NCBI GenBank assembly: GCA_947305735.1 | Contig: CAMZEO010000009.1 | Location: 1 to 38,792, forward strand | DNA from: an uncultured Planctomycetales bacterium | Lineage (GTDB): Bacteria; Planctomycetota; Planctomycetia; Pirellulales; Thermoguttaceae | DNA length: 38,792 nt | Direction of reading: 5' to 3' | Shown: positions 15,715 through 24,429 of the stretch, piece after piece | Position numbering within the stretch: the first letter of the stretch is position 1 | Layout of the letters: the number at the start of each line of letters is the position of its first letter | Made by a program: the position numbers and the translations under genes | Notes under the pieces: model-generated | What the model was told of the DNA's origin: nothing | The model's database searches: none | The model's input: the letters and a program-made list of their open reading frames with translations, nothing else

Positions 15715-17528
15715 TAGCGAACGATTTCCACGCCTTCGGGGGCCTCGATCTTCGCGTCGACCGTTCCGTCCGCGTTCTTTTGACAACGGACTTTTATCTG
15801 ACCGTAAGGCGTCGGCACGGCTCCCTCGAACCAGTCGAGATCGCCTAAGAACGGCTTGACTCGCGCTTTCTTAAAGCCGGGCTCAAGCGGAGTCACGCCC
15901 ATCACATGGGCGCTGATCCATGCGGCGGGACCGGACGCCCAGCCGTGACAGAGCGAGTGGCGCAAACCGATATAGCAATACGCGCCGCGGTCGCCGTGCA
16001 GACTCTCCAAGCCCTCGGGCGTCGCTTCGTCGATCCTGCCCGCGTTTTCAAGCCAGTCGAGATCAAAATCTTCCCAGAAGGTCGTGGCGCCGCGATCGAT
16101 CATCGCGCCCCAGTAATCGCGCGCGACGTCGAGCGCGACTTGATCTTTGCCGCCTTTGGAGAGCGCTTCGAGCATATAGTAACCGTAGAACGTGGAGAAC
16201 CCTTTCGGACCGCCCTTGGCGACGACGTCGACGTTCGATTCTCCGTCTTTTTGAATATCAGCAAGTTCAAGAAGCGCCGCCGCCTGCTTATTGCCGACGT
16301 TCGACGGCTTGTACGAACGAACTTTCCCGGCGACGTCGCGCGCGAGTTTTTCGGTTTCCTCGTCGCCGACGACTCGCGCCATTTCGGCGACGCGGTCAAA
16401 ACCGAGCGCGAACATCGCGTGAGTGCCCGAGTTAAGCGCGTCCGGTTTGTCGGCGGTCGGCCAGTCGAGGAACGGAGACGGGAACCTTGCCTTGCCGTTC
16501 TCGTCAATATAAGGCAGAAGCTGTTGAACGAGTCCTTTGACGTAATCCCACTGTTCTTCGACAAGTTTGGGATCGCCGGTGTGGCGATAGATATCGCCGA
16601 TCGTAATGAGCCACCAGAGCGAATAGTTCGGCATGCCGTTCATCCATTTAGGGAGCGGCCACGTCTCGCGCGCGTAGTAGCCGAGCGTGTCGCGCAGGAC
16701 TTTCGAATCGCCGTAGACGCGCAACGCCGTCATCGTTTGGGGCGTGAAGTCGCCGTACCAAACAAGCCGGTCGCGTTTCGCGCCCTCGAAGACGTACTGC
16801 TGCATCGTCAGAAGCATGGTGCGCGCGGAAACGTCCCAGACTTTGTTGAGGCGTTCGTCGGAGCATTTGAACCGACCAAGACGCGGAACGTCGCGATAAA
16901 TGAAAATCGCGCGCGCGGAGTCGAAAATGATCTTCGCGTCGTCGTCAACCAGGTCGATCCGAACGAACCGAAACGCCGATTCTCCGCATTCGACCGCGCC
17001 AAGCCACGGAACCGTAATAATTTGATCGCGCGTCGAATGTTCGTTGACGGCGCCTTTTTCGCCGACGGTCGAATTCGCTTCGTCGACCGATTCGCCGAAG
17101 CGAATCCGCAGGCGAACGGTGCGTCCGACGCTGTTTTTACTTGGCGTCAAGTCGCGCGCCTCGACGCGGAAACCGCCGTGAATCTCGCAACCGAAGTCAA
17201 GCAGAACGTATCCGCCTTTGCTCAAAACGCAAGCCTGTTTTTCGTCGCCCATAATCGACGTCGACGTCTGACCGAGAACAGGTTTGAGCAGGAACTCGGG
17301 GTTTTTAACGCCCGTTTCCGAAACGGAGACGATCCGTTTGGCATAAAGGTATTGGCGAACGCGCTGATCCTGAACGGCGTTCGGCGCCAAGTCGTCCGCG
17401 AATCCTTCGGGTAGAGCGACCGCTTTTTCCGGCTCCACCGATTGAGCGAAAAGATTAGGCGCGCAGAACGCGCCCGTCGTCAGCGCGGCAAACGCGCACA
17501 AACGCGCGAAAGTCAACGATAGTTTCAT
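15714..17528 (-). CDS. Secreted alpha-L-rhamnosidase-like glycosidase (GH78)
   Basis: A 604-residue exported protein with a signal peptide ending near NLFAQS. Residues about 55-210 form the beta-sandwich part (GGYVLLDFGCEIHGGFRVEA). The (alpha/alpha)6 barrel follows (about 215-520), with the family's conserved EGAKRDRLVWYGDFTPQ segment. A C-terminal beta domain has HVMGVTPLEPGFKKARVKP, which is typical of GH78. A likely general acid is in the EGAKRDR/GD segment and a partner Glu in TTFWEDFD. It probably removes terminal rhamnose from pectic side chains or similar glycans. It is shorter than many GH78 enzymes because N-terminal carbohydrate-binding domains are missing. It appears to be transcribed alone. 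Confidence 0.85.
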   Translation of the reverse strand: MKLSLTFARLCAFAALTTGAFCAPNLFAQSVEPEKAVALPEGFADDLAPNAVQDQRVRQYLYAKRIVSVSETGVKNPEFLLKPVLGQTSTSIMGDEKQACVLSKGGYVLLDFGCEIHGGFRVEARDLTPSKNSVGRTVRLRIRFGESVDEANSTVGEKGAVNEHSTRDQIITVPWLGAVECGESAFRFVRIDLVDDDAKIIFDSARAIFIYRDVPRLGRFKCSDERLNKVWDVSARTMLLTMQQYVFEGAKRDRLVWYGDFTPQTMTALRVYGDSKVLRDTLGYYARETWPLPKWMNGMPNYSLWWLITIGDIYRHTGDPKLVEEQWDYVKGLVQQLLPYIDENGKARFPSPFLDWPTADKPDALNSGTHAMFALGFDRVAEMARVVGDEETEKLARDVAGKVRSYKPSNVGNKQAAALLELADIQKDGESNVDVVAKGGPKGFSTFYGYYMLEALSKGGKDQVALDVARDYWGAMIDRGATTFWEDFDLDWLENAGRIDEATPEGLESLHGDRGAYCYIGLRHSLCHGWASGPAAWISAHVMGVTPLEPGFKKARVKPFLGDLDWFEGAVPTPYGQIKVRCQKNADGTVDAKIEAPEGVEIVR

Positions 17529-17725
17529 AGGTTAAAACTCCCGGATTAAAGGGCGAACAATCGACGCGGCGTCCGATTGCCGACGTCGAAACGCATTACC
17601 GAATAGACGCATTATACAAGATGAAAAAGGCGTTGGGGAATTTTTTTAAATGAATTGGGATTTTTTTGCGGAAAAGGCGTCGAGGAAGTCGCGCGGAGCC
17701 GACGCGAAAAAACAGCGGTTGTCTA

Positions 17726-17754
17726 TTGCCGAAGAATGGAAATCGGCGTATAAT
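17726..17754 (+). promoter_or_regulatory. Sigma70-type promoter for the Rpn-like nuclease
   Basis: TTGCCG (17726-17731) and a perfect TATAAT (17749-17754) are 17 bases apart. The ATG at 17778 follows closely, leaving a short leader that carries AAAGGA. Confidence 0.65.
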
Positions 17755-17777
17755 GCGAGCAGAAAGGATTATTCGTT

Positions 17778-18734
17778 ATGACGCCGGCCAAAGCTGAAAT
17801 TGAAAATTCGTTGGTTTCGCAATCTGACGTCGCCGCAGGACTCGTCAACGCGATCTTTGCGAACGGCGAAAAGTTCGTTAGTCCGGAAGAGTTGGAGAAC
17901 GCGCCGCTCGGCGGAACGTACGAGTCGGTCGGCGGTTTGCGGGGAATCTTGCGGGACGTCGCGAAATTCTTCGTTCGAGACGGAAAATGCGAATGCGTTT
18001 TCGCGTTCGAGGTTCAATCGTCGATCGACGTTTTTATGCCGGTCCGAGCGTTCGGGTACGACGGCGTTTTTTACAGAGATCAACTGGGAAACGAAACGCT
18101 GTGGGAACGTTACCAAATCGGAGTCGCGCGAGTCGCGCCGATTTTTACGACGATTCTCTACTTTGGAGATCGCCCTTGGCGCAAGAATCGAAGGCTTTCC
18201 GAACGAGCGACGATGAGCGCCGACGTCGCGCGCGTTCTAAAGCCTAGTTTCGTCGACTTCGAGATTCGCGTCGTCGATTTCGCCGGAATGACGGACGACG
18301 AACTGAAAAAATACCCGAGCGACATTCGAATCATCGCGGAATATTTTCGCGCCAGGCGACAAAAAACCGCCTACGCGCCGTCGCTGATAAAAATCGTTCA
18401 CAAACGCGAGTTGCTTTACTTTATGGAACACGTCGTCGCCGATAGTCGCTTCGCGTACGACGTCGTTATGCAGGGTTACGAAAAGGAGCCGGAGTATATG
18501 TGCGAGTTATTGGATCGAATCGTCTCGAAAGAACATGAAAAAGCGCGCGAGGAAGGGCGCGAAGAAGGACGCGAAGAAGGACGCGAAGAAGGACGCGAAG
18601 AAGGACGCCTTGAAACTTTGAAAAAAAGCGCGGCCAATATGCGCGCCGAAGGATTGGACGACAAAACTATCGCGAGGTTCTTAGACGTCGACGTCGCCGA
18701 CGTTAAAATCTGGCTCGATTCGGACGACAAATAA
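17778..18734 (+). CDS. Rpn/YhgA-like PD-(D/E)XK nuclease family protein
   Basis: A 318-residue protein of the recombination-promoting nuclease / 'PD-(D/E)XK nuclease family transposase' type. Residues about 45-90 carry the nuclease core with LRDVAKFF (Asp) and ECVFAFEVQSS (Glu-x-Gln). Helices follow, then an (Arg-Glu-Glu-Gly)n linker at about 258-275 encoded by a 12-base tandem repeat. A short helical C-terminus (TIARFLDVDVADVKIWL) resembles a helix-turn-helix. Escherichia coli RpnA is a DNA endonuclease that stimulates RecA-independent recombination. It has its own promoter, and the remains of a related gene lie just downstream. Confidence 0.8.
   Translation: MTPAKAEIENSLVSQSDVAAGLVNAIFANGEKFVSPEELENAPLGGTYESVGGLRGILRDVAKFFVRDGKCECVFAFEVQSSIDVFMPVRAFGYDGVFYRDQLGNETLWERYQIGVARVAPIFTTILYFGDRPWRKNRRLSERATMSADVARVLKPSFVDFEIRVVDFAGMTDDELKKYPSDIRIIAEYFRARRQKTAYAPSLIKIVHKRELLYFMEHVVADSRFAYDVVMQGYEKEPEYMCELLDRIVSKEHEKAREEGREEGREEGREEGREEGRLETLKKSAANMRAEGLDDKTIARFLDVDVADVKIWLDSDDK
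18544..18608 (+). repeat. 12-base tandem repeat within the Rpn-like gene
   Basis: Units of GAAGGACGCGAA repeat about five times and encode the Arg-Glu-Glu-Gly linker. Multiples of 12 keep the frame, so length changes would be tolerated. Confidence 0.8.
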
Positions 18735-18753
18735 GCGTCGCTCGAATCTCCTT

Positions 18754-18775
18754 CGCGCGGTTAAACCTCCGCGCG
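18754..18775 (+). terminator. GC-rich hairpin after the Rpn-like gene
   Basis: CGCGCGG (18754-18760) and CCGCGCG (18769-18775) form a 7-bp stem with an 8-base loop, 20 bases past the stop. No U-tract follows, so termination here is uncertain. Confidence 0.35.
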
Positions 18776-18870
18776 ACGATTCAATCGCACAGATCCGTCA
18801 ACCGAGACTCCGGTTTTGACAAAAGTCGTCCAGTAATCGCTCCCAATTTAACGCGGCGCGCTTCGGCGCG

Positions 18871-19420
18871 TTGTCCGCGCGCGATTCTTTTGGAGCGCGA
18901 ATCGTCAGGAACGACGAAACGACGTCGATCGTTTTGAGCGTCAACGGAACGATTGGGGAAATAATCAAAGAACTTAAAGGCGTCCTTTGTTGCATGACGA
19001 GTCATTCTCTTTCGGGAACCTACGCGAAAACGCTCGACGCCGCCGTTAAAGAGATCAGGACTGATAATGGACGGAGGAAGAATTATATTTCGCTCGAATT
19101 TCTATTTGCCGGATCGCGAATAAAGAGGGAGAGAAACGGGAGAGGAAACCGGGAAAGAAACAGGAAAGGAAGTAGGGAACTCTCGCGACCACGATTTCTC
19201 AGGTCAGACGGTGTAAAAGAAGAACAACCGATAAAACGATTCTTGACATTCTCGGCATAGGTCTAAAACATCTCGACGGGATATCCCGGATGATTGAAAA
19301 CAATCCCGATATGAATAATTGGGAAATTGCCAAGGCGATTCTTGAGAACCGCGCGAAGCGACGGGCGGTCTCGCCAACCTCCCGTCTTCTATCGCGTCGG
19401 AAATTCAAAGGATCGTCGCG
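18871..19420 (+). pseudogene. Decayed Rpn-like gene remnant
   Basis: No intact gene fits this stretch, but protein-like pieces appear in successive plus-strand frames and in the order expected for the Rpn family. First comes YAKTLDAAVKEIRTDNGRRKNY (about 19020-19085), resembling the family's 'LDEAVKKAKxxEExRREYM' helix. A Lys/Arg/Glu/Gly-rich tract follows (19115-19175), as in the linker of such proteins. Then GLKHLDGISRMIENN and MNNWEIAKAILENR (about 19260-19355) resemble the C-terminal helices. Stops and frame changes separate the pieces. This is inferred by eye; the nuclease core itself is not recognisable. Confidence 0.35.
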
Positions 19421-19496
19421 TCGCCGTCTGTCGCGCGTCCTCTGAGAGCCGCGAGAAAACGCGCGACTTTATCGGGAAAGCGTCGTTTTTCCGCAA

Positions 19497-20684
19497 CTAT
19501 TTGAAAAGGAACGACGGCAAGTCGATCGTACCCGGTTCCGCTTGGAAAATAGTCATCACCTTTTCCCAGCTAGGATGACTAAAGCCTTCGAGGAACCACG
19601 CTTCCCATGCCGTATCGTAGGGTTTGAGCTTTTGGTTTTCCGACCATTGCGGCGTAGTTTCCTCGCAGGTAAGCAGGTTCACAAATCCCCAGAGATCGCC
19701 TTGTCTGGCGTTTCCATAGCTATCAATTTCATCCCATTTGCAGGGGGTAATAACGCGACCGGCGGTATCGACGACCCCGCTTTTCTCCCCCTCGTCTACC
19801 CTGATAAAATAGTAGGTGTTTTTCAGCCTTCCTTTAGCCGTTATCCTGCCGTATTCTTCCGCCTGATCCCAGTAATAATACTCGCCGTCGGGAAAGTCGT
19901 TAAACGTGAATCCCGTTCCCATCTCCTCGCAGTAGTCCCATTGCGGGAAGAACGCGACCAGCTCCTTAATTCCAAATAAGTCGCTCCCGTCGCTTCTCAA
20001 AAGCCCCGTTTTTCCGCCCCCTTCGATAAAACAGCTGCTTTCGTATTCGTATTCGTCCGGCGGGTCTCCGTCCTCCGTTTTACCGGAATGCGACATAAAG
20101 TTATTCCAATCTACACAACCTTCCCACCGATACTCCGGCAGCGAGCGCAGAATATCCCGCGCTTCCATTAAAGCGAAGCCAAGCAAATTCTCGCCTTGCC
20201 ACTCGTTGGGATCGTTGATTCTCGGATCGTCAATACCCAGTTTGACGCCCCAGACGTCGTCAAAGGGACTGCCTTCGACCAACACGCTGTCTCCGGTATT
20301 GTCCAGGAATTCAAACAATTCCGGGTTCTGCGCGAATTTTGCCAGGTTGCCCTTCAGGACGATCCAATATTTTTCGCGATCCCATAACTCGGAGTCAAAA
20401 TATCGAACTTCGCGACCAAGAGCCTTATAATCTTTCGGGTTGTCGGCGTCCATTATTCTTTTCTGGGTATCGTAATCTCCGAATAATTCGGCCTTGCTCG
20501 CCATCATATATTGCTCGGTCGTGTGATACTCTTCCCCCGACAATTTAAACCGACAGTCGTACCACTGGCTGAAACACGCTTTCGTCATTTTCTTCGGATT
20601 GGGCGTATGGCCCCAGAAGGCTACGACGTTTAGTTTTTCGCCCGCGTTATATCGTTCGACAATAGATTTTCTTGTATATTTCAT
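19497..20684 (-). CDS. NADAR-domain protein with C-terminal WG-repeat-like region
   Basis: A 395-residue protein. The ATG at 20684 overlaps the stop of the upstream gene (ATGA) and has GAGGA upstream; longer in-frame starts would only read the other gene out of frame. Residues about 20-175 are a NADAR (YbiA-like) domain, with FWGHTP, EEYHTTEQYMMASKAELFGD, NPKDYKALGREV and FDDVWGVKLG. NADAR proteins act on ADP-ribose derivatives, and some remove ADP-ribose from guanine in DNA or RNA. The C-terminal half (about 205-395) contains segments such as KSGVVDTAGRVITPCKWDEI and LWGFVNL that resemble WG repeats, often used for protein binding. Translation is probably coupled to the NMNAT-NADAR gene. Confidence 0.8.
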   Translation of the reverse strand: MKYTRKSIVERYNAGEKLNVVAFWGHTPNPKKMTKACFSQWYDCRFKLSGEEYHTTEQYMMASKAELFGDYDTQKRIMDADNPKDYKALGREVRYFDSELWDREKYWIVLKGNLAKFAQNPELFEFLDNTGDSVLVEGSPFDDVWGVKLGIDDPRINDPNEWQGENLLGFALMEARDILRSLPEYRWEGCVDWNNFMSHSGKTEDGDPPDEYEYESSCFIEGGGKTGLLRSDGSDLFGIKELVAFFPQWDYCEEMGTGFTFNDFPDGEYYYWDQAEEYGRITAKGRLKNTYYFIRVDEGEKSGVVDTAGRVITPCKWDEIDSYGNARQGDLWGFVNLLTCEETTPQWSENQKLKPYDTAWEAWFLEGFSHPSWEKVMTIFQAEPGTIDLPSFLFK

Positions 20685-21730
20685 GATTTCTTTTCCTCTG
20701 TTCTCAGTTTCATTAGAATTTGACCGAGACGATTTTCGCCTTCCCAAGTAATGAGATTGACTCCCCAGAACTCGTCTTTTTTTCCGCCGTTTATCAGTTT
20801 CCGATTGCCCGTCGCGATCAGCTTGGCCAACAGTTCGGGATGTTGTTGGAATTTCAGACGGACGACGTTTTCCATGACGTCCGTTTTGCGAGCTTCCCAC
20901 TCGGGAGATCCCGGATCCGCGCCATACCTCTTCTTCACTTTGTCGAGACCCGTTCTGGAAATCGCCTTCCTTTCCGACGGATCGTCGATTTTCGACGCCA
21001 GAAACGCGGACGTCGCGCAAGGGTACGCGACGCCTTCATACGACGTCTCGGCGGGAAAGTCGTTCGACAAAAAGGCGTGTTCGTCTTTGAACTGCAAGAT
21101 TTCTTCCGGGTAGTCCTCCCGTCTCAATTCGCGCAACAGGGGAACGACGTCCGGATGGAGCATATCGGCTACGGCGTCAATATCGAACAGGCTCTCTCTG
21201 ATTCTGGTGGAGCTTACTCCGTCTATTCCGTCCGGAGGATCGACCCGAACAAACGCGTCGCGATATTTCGCCAAATGCTCGCGACGGGAAATCTCCTCGT
21301 CCAGACCTCCGTCGCCTCTTGCGTAAAGAATGCAGCGGAAGCGGTCGAAGAAATCGCTTTTCCCCGCGAAGCCGTCGAGAAGCGCCAGCTTGTCGGCTCC
21401 GGCGACATAATAGACGCCTGCGCCGGGGTATCTGTCTTGTATAAGGTTCATCGTTCCGACGTCGTCGGAAAACGGGTCGTTCATCGCTTCGACGAAGACC
21501 TGAATTCTGGAGTCGGAAGCGATCGTCGCTTTGAGAGCCTGAACGCGCAAGTCGTTTGAAAGACAAAGATTGCTTTGTCCGATCTTCCTCATCTTCCTTT
21601 TCAGATACGGATAACTGACCGGAATCATAAATCCTTTTTCCGCGTTTACCGAGTCCAAAGCCGTTAGCATGATTTTCAGATGCGCGATTGTCGGCGGATT
21701 AAAAGAACCGCCCATTACCACAATATTCAT
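20681..21730 (-). CDS. NMN/nicotinate-nucleotide adenylyltransferase-like domain fused to NADAR
   Basis: A 349-residue fusion; ATG at 21730 with GGAGG upstream. Residues 1-215 form a NadD/NMNAT-type nucleotidyltransferase, with GGSFNPPTIAH (the H-x-x-H-like site near residues 8-17) and SSTRIRE near 180, the family's second nucleotide-binding motif. Residues about 228-345 form a NADAR domain: FLSNDFPAETSYEGVAYP, SAFLASKIDDPSERKAI, KFQQHPELLAKLIATGNRKL and FWGVNLITWEGENRLGQ. One chain thus links NAD synthesis to ADP-ribose chemistry, and a second NADAR gene follows with a 4-base overlap. The pair may repair or salvage ADP-ribosylated nucleotides or protect NAD pools during phage attack; that is inference. 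Confidence 0.85.
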   Translation of the reverse strand: MNIVVMGGSFNPPTIAHLKIMLTALDSVNAEKGFMIPVSYPYLKRKMRKIGQSNLCLSNDLRVQALKATIASDSRIQVFVEAMNDPFSDDVGTMNLIQDRYPGAGVYYVAGADKLALLDGFAGKSDFFDRFRCILYARGDGGLDEEISRREHLAKYRDAFVRVDPPDGIDGVSSTRIRESLFDIDAVADMLHPDVVPLLRELRREDYPEEILQFKDEHAFLSNDFPAETSYEGVAYPCATSAFLASKIDDPSERKAISRTGLDKVKKRYGADPGSPEWEARKTDVMENVVRLKFQQHPELLAKLIATGNRKLINGGKKDEFWGVNLITWEGENRLGQILMKLRTEEKKS

Positions 21731-22251
21731 TGATAGTTTCCTCCCCCGCGTTTTCCCTGTTTTTCAACTTTTCCCTTTTCCCAACAGAAAGATTTCTTTC
21801 GAACGACCCGCTATCAAAAAGAATCGAGCGCTAACGTCCGCAAGCCGAAATCGAGCCTTTCATTATAACGGTTTGACCGACTTTTGCAAGCGCTTCCAGA
21901 CCATTTTCTTGTAAAAAACTTGCGTCGCGTTGAGACGGAGGAACTTGAGAACGCCTTCATCCTTGCGGCGACGCCTCGATTAGCAGTTGATCCTCTACTA
22001 TATCGGTCGTTTTACGCGTTCGTTCCCACAACGCGCTAAGTTGTCAAAATTTACGCGCGATCGCGCGACGGGAAGTCGGTTTTGTCCTTACCGGAAACGC
22101 CTTTGCGAATATGTTGTTCCAGACTGGAACGTTCTCCCGAGAATTGCGCGGAGGCGTTTGACCGCCGCCGCGATAATTTTAAGACCGATTGAAGAGCGTT
22201 CGTAAAGAACGCCGCCGAACGCTGTTCCAATCGACGGCGATTTGCGAAAGA
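21731..22251. other. Spacer without a supported gene; contains a palindrome and a hairpin
   Basis: Open frames here lack ribosome sites. GTTCCAGACTGGAAC at 22116-22130 is a perfect palindrome of 7-base arms around one base and could be an operator, though no gene start is close. A 6-bp hairpin (22196-22201 with 22207-22212) lies past the aldo/keto reductase stop and may aid termination. Confidence 0.4.
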
Positions 22252-23175
22252 CTACGCCCCGCGTTCGGCTTCCATCGCTTTGAGCGTGGCGCCGACGTTT
22301 TCAATAAGTTCGTCCACTTCCCAGTCGTTTTCGAAACCGACGATATAGACGTCGGCGACTTGCGCGCGAACAACCTTGTCGACGGAGCGTTTTCTCACTT
22401 CGAGCTCTTTCATCGAGCCTTCGCCGACGAGCTTCATGCAGACGACGCCCATTCCGGCGTCTTGAGCCTTTTGCGCGGCGGCGACATTGTCCTCAAACGA
22501 TCCGTCCATTCGCGTGTTTTCGGAATTCAGACGAATATGAACGGCGTCGTTCCACGGATTGGCGACCCCCGTTTGCAGCGCGACGAGCGAATGAGAAGTC
22601 ATGCCGTGTCCGCGAATGAGGCCTTGCTCCTTGCATTTTTCAAGATCGTCCATGTATCGTTTGCAGTCGTCGGGCCAGTCGGGCTTGGTCATGCAATGCA
22701 GCTGGAGCAGATCGATATAATCCATTTTCAGTTCGGTAAGAAACCGCTTGACGACGTCGACGGCGCTCGGACCGTCGGCGGGCGTCGACATTTTCGTGCA
22801 AAGAACGTAACTGTCCCGCGGTTTGCTCCTTAACGTCGTGGAAATAATCTCGTGCGTGCCGTAGGAATCGGCGCAGTCGTAAAAACGGAGCCCGGAGTCG
22901 TAACAATGTTCGATAAGAGCGACGCCCTTTTTGCGATCCATACGCGTCAACTGAGACGAATGATTGTATCCGATCATTCCGGTTCCCATGCCAATGCGCG
23001 AAGTTTCGACGTCGCCAAACAATTTGACGCGTCCGACAGGATCGGTCGAAAAGGGATTTTTCGGCTCCTTTTTCGCTTCGTCCGCGGCGTTCGCGGACAG
23101 ACCGCTTGCTCCTATCGCCGCGCCGCTCAAACCCGCGAGAGTCGTCTTCAAAAAATCGCGTCGTTTAATATCCAT
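22252..23175 (-). CDS. Exported aldo/keto reductase
   Basis: A 307-residue protein with a Tat-like leader (KRRDFLKTTLAG, then an Ala/Gly-rich hydrophobic stretch cut near SANAADE). The AKR (beta/alpha)8 barrel follows. The catalytic tetrad can be read as Asp and Tyr in FYDCADSYG, Lys in LCTKM and His in LLQLHCM. Tat export would fit folding with NADPH in the cytoplasm before transport. The gene starts 22 bases after the stop of the NIPSNAP gene and is likely co-transcribed with it. Secreted pairs of this kind are common in planctomycetes; the substrate is unknown, perhaps a sugar. Confidence 0.85.
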   Translation of the reverse strand: MDIKRRDFLKTTLAGLSGAAIGASGLSANAADEAKKEPKNPFSTDPVGRVKLFGDVETSRIGMGTGMIGYNHSSQLTRMDRKKGVALIEHCYDSGLRFYDCADSYGTHEIISTTLRSKPRDSYVLCTKMSTPADGPSAVDVVKRFLTELKMDYIDLLQLHCMTKPDWPDDCKRYMDDLEKCKEQGLIRGHGMTSHSLVALQTGVANPWNDAVHIRLNSENTRMDGSFEDNVAAAQKAQDAGMGVVCMKLVGEGSMKELEVRKRSVDKVVRAQVADVYIVGFENDWEVDELIENVGATLKAMEAERGA

Positions 23176-23197
23176 TTGAGTTTTCCTCTTTAAAAAA

Positions 23198-24028
23198 TCA
23201 GATTTGAGAGCCTTCCGACGGACGCAGGAACAAATTCCGAATTCGCGTGGCGGTGCGCGCGTATTGCGGATCCTGACTCATCTTCTTCCATTCCGGATGC
23301 CGGCCAAATTTGCCCCAACCTTCGCGGCGCGCTTCGTCGTTTTCAAAGCTAAGCATATAGGTGATGTTGGGGATCCACGAACCCAAAATGGTCGTTCCCA
23401 TAAAGACGGGGTTCATGCCGCAACTTTTGAAGACTTCGAGTTCGCCCGATTCGAACATTCGCACTTTGGCAAAGTTTCGTTCGTAATTGGGAGAATTATA
23501 GACGCGAAGTTGCAACAATCTCTCTTTGTTCAGGTACGGAACGGTAATTCGAGGCTGAGCGTCGACCGATTGCAACAGCGTCATTTCCTGGTCGACGTAC
23601 TGCAAATCGTCCGCTTGGTTGAACAGCGTGAAACCGTCGGCGACGCGCTTCTGGAGGTTCAGAATAGCGTCTGCGGAATCGCTTTCCTGGACGACAAAGA
23701 CGGCGGAGTCGAATTTGTCGGCTTCGTAACCGCGATCCCCCTTCATGAGTTCCGTATCGACGTAAAAAACGCCGACTTTGTCAAATCCCAGCTTGTTGCG
23801 ATCCGGGATCAGACGCGAATCGAAAACGCCCAGCAGCTCGTCTCGCTTGGCGACCGATTGAGCCGCGTACGTTTCCAAAAGGATGAAGCTCGGTTGATCG
23901 TCGGAAGAGTTCCCTCCCGTTCGGTTTGTTCTTCGCGCTCCGGGAACTACGATATCTCCCTTCGCCGTTTGAGTCGCCGCGATCGCGCCGAGCGCCGCCG
24001 CAACCTTAAAAAAATTTCGTCGAAACAT
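23198..24028 (-). CDS. NIPSNAP-family exported protein
   Basis: A 276-residue protein with a leader (RRNFFKVAAALGAIAATQ) of Tat-like appearance. Two ferredoxin-like alpha/beta halves follow, as in NIPSNAP proteins: FILLETYAAQSVAKRDELL (about 47-65) and LLQLRVYNSPNYERNFAKVRMFES (about 168-192). The ending SFENDEARREGWGKFGRHPEWKKM is highly typical of the family. GGGAGG lies just upstream of the ATG. NIPSNAP domains bind small ligands, but no enzyme role is settled. It is the first gene of a two-gene unit with the aldo/keto reductase. Confidence 0.85.
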   Translation of the reverse strand: MFRRNFFKVAAALGAIAATQTAKGDIVVPGARRTNRTGGNSSDDQPSFILLETYAAQSVAKRDELLGVFDSRLIPDRNKLGFDKVGVFYVDTELMKGDRGYEADKFDSAVFVVQESDSADAILNLQKRVADGFTLFNQADDLQYVDQEMTLLQSVDAQPRITVPYLNKERLLQLRVYNSPNYERNFAKVRMFESGELEVFKSCGMNPVFMGTTILGSWIPNITYMLSFENDEARREGWGKFGRHPEWKKMSQDPQYARTATRIRNLFLRPSEGSQI

Positions 24029-24429
24029 TGTTTCCTCCCAAAATTACCTTGCCTTATACCGTTCCCATTACTTAGCGTCTCTCTCCTCCGAAAAGTTATG
24101 CTCTCGCGACGGAAAAGGCGTCGCGACCCGATCGTCGGACGAAAAAGGAGTCGCCGTAGCGCGTTAAACTGATTCAAACGGGAACGAATTCAAAGAAGCG
24201 CGCGCCAGTCATTGTAACGGGTCGCGACGTTCCTTTCAAGCGCGCGCCGAATATTTCGACAAATAACGTTAACTCGTTCTGGTTTCGCGCCCGAAAATCA
24301 CACGGTCCGCCTCCGCTTAAAAATTCAAATTTTTCCCGAATCAAGTTGACTCGAGTTTCTTGTCGGTTAATCTTTAAAGGGTCGACGGTGCTTGTCGTCG
24401 ACTTTTGAATCAAACAACGGGAGACAGCG
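24029..24429. other. Divergent intergenic region with weak promoter signals
   Basis: The NIPSNAP gene and the beta-helix gene start from its two sides. On the minus strand TATAAG lies at 24058-24053 with a poor -35 (GAGACG) 17 bases before it. On the plus strand TTGACT at 24346-24351 is a good -35 box, but the matching -10 region (TAATCT near 24368) is poor. No gene is supported inside. Confidence 0.4.

Noticed and set aside
18544..18608. Tandem 12-mers as a possible replication-origin iteron
   Set aside because: They lie inside the coding frame and encode the common Arg-Glu-Glu-Gly linker of the Rpn family.
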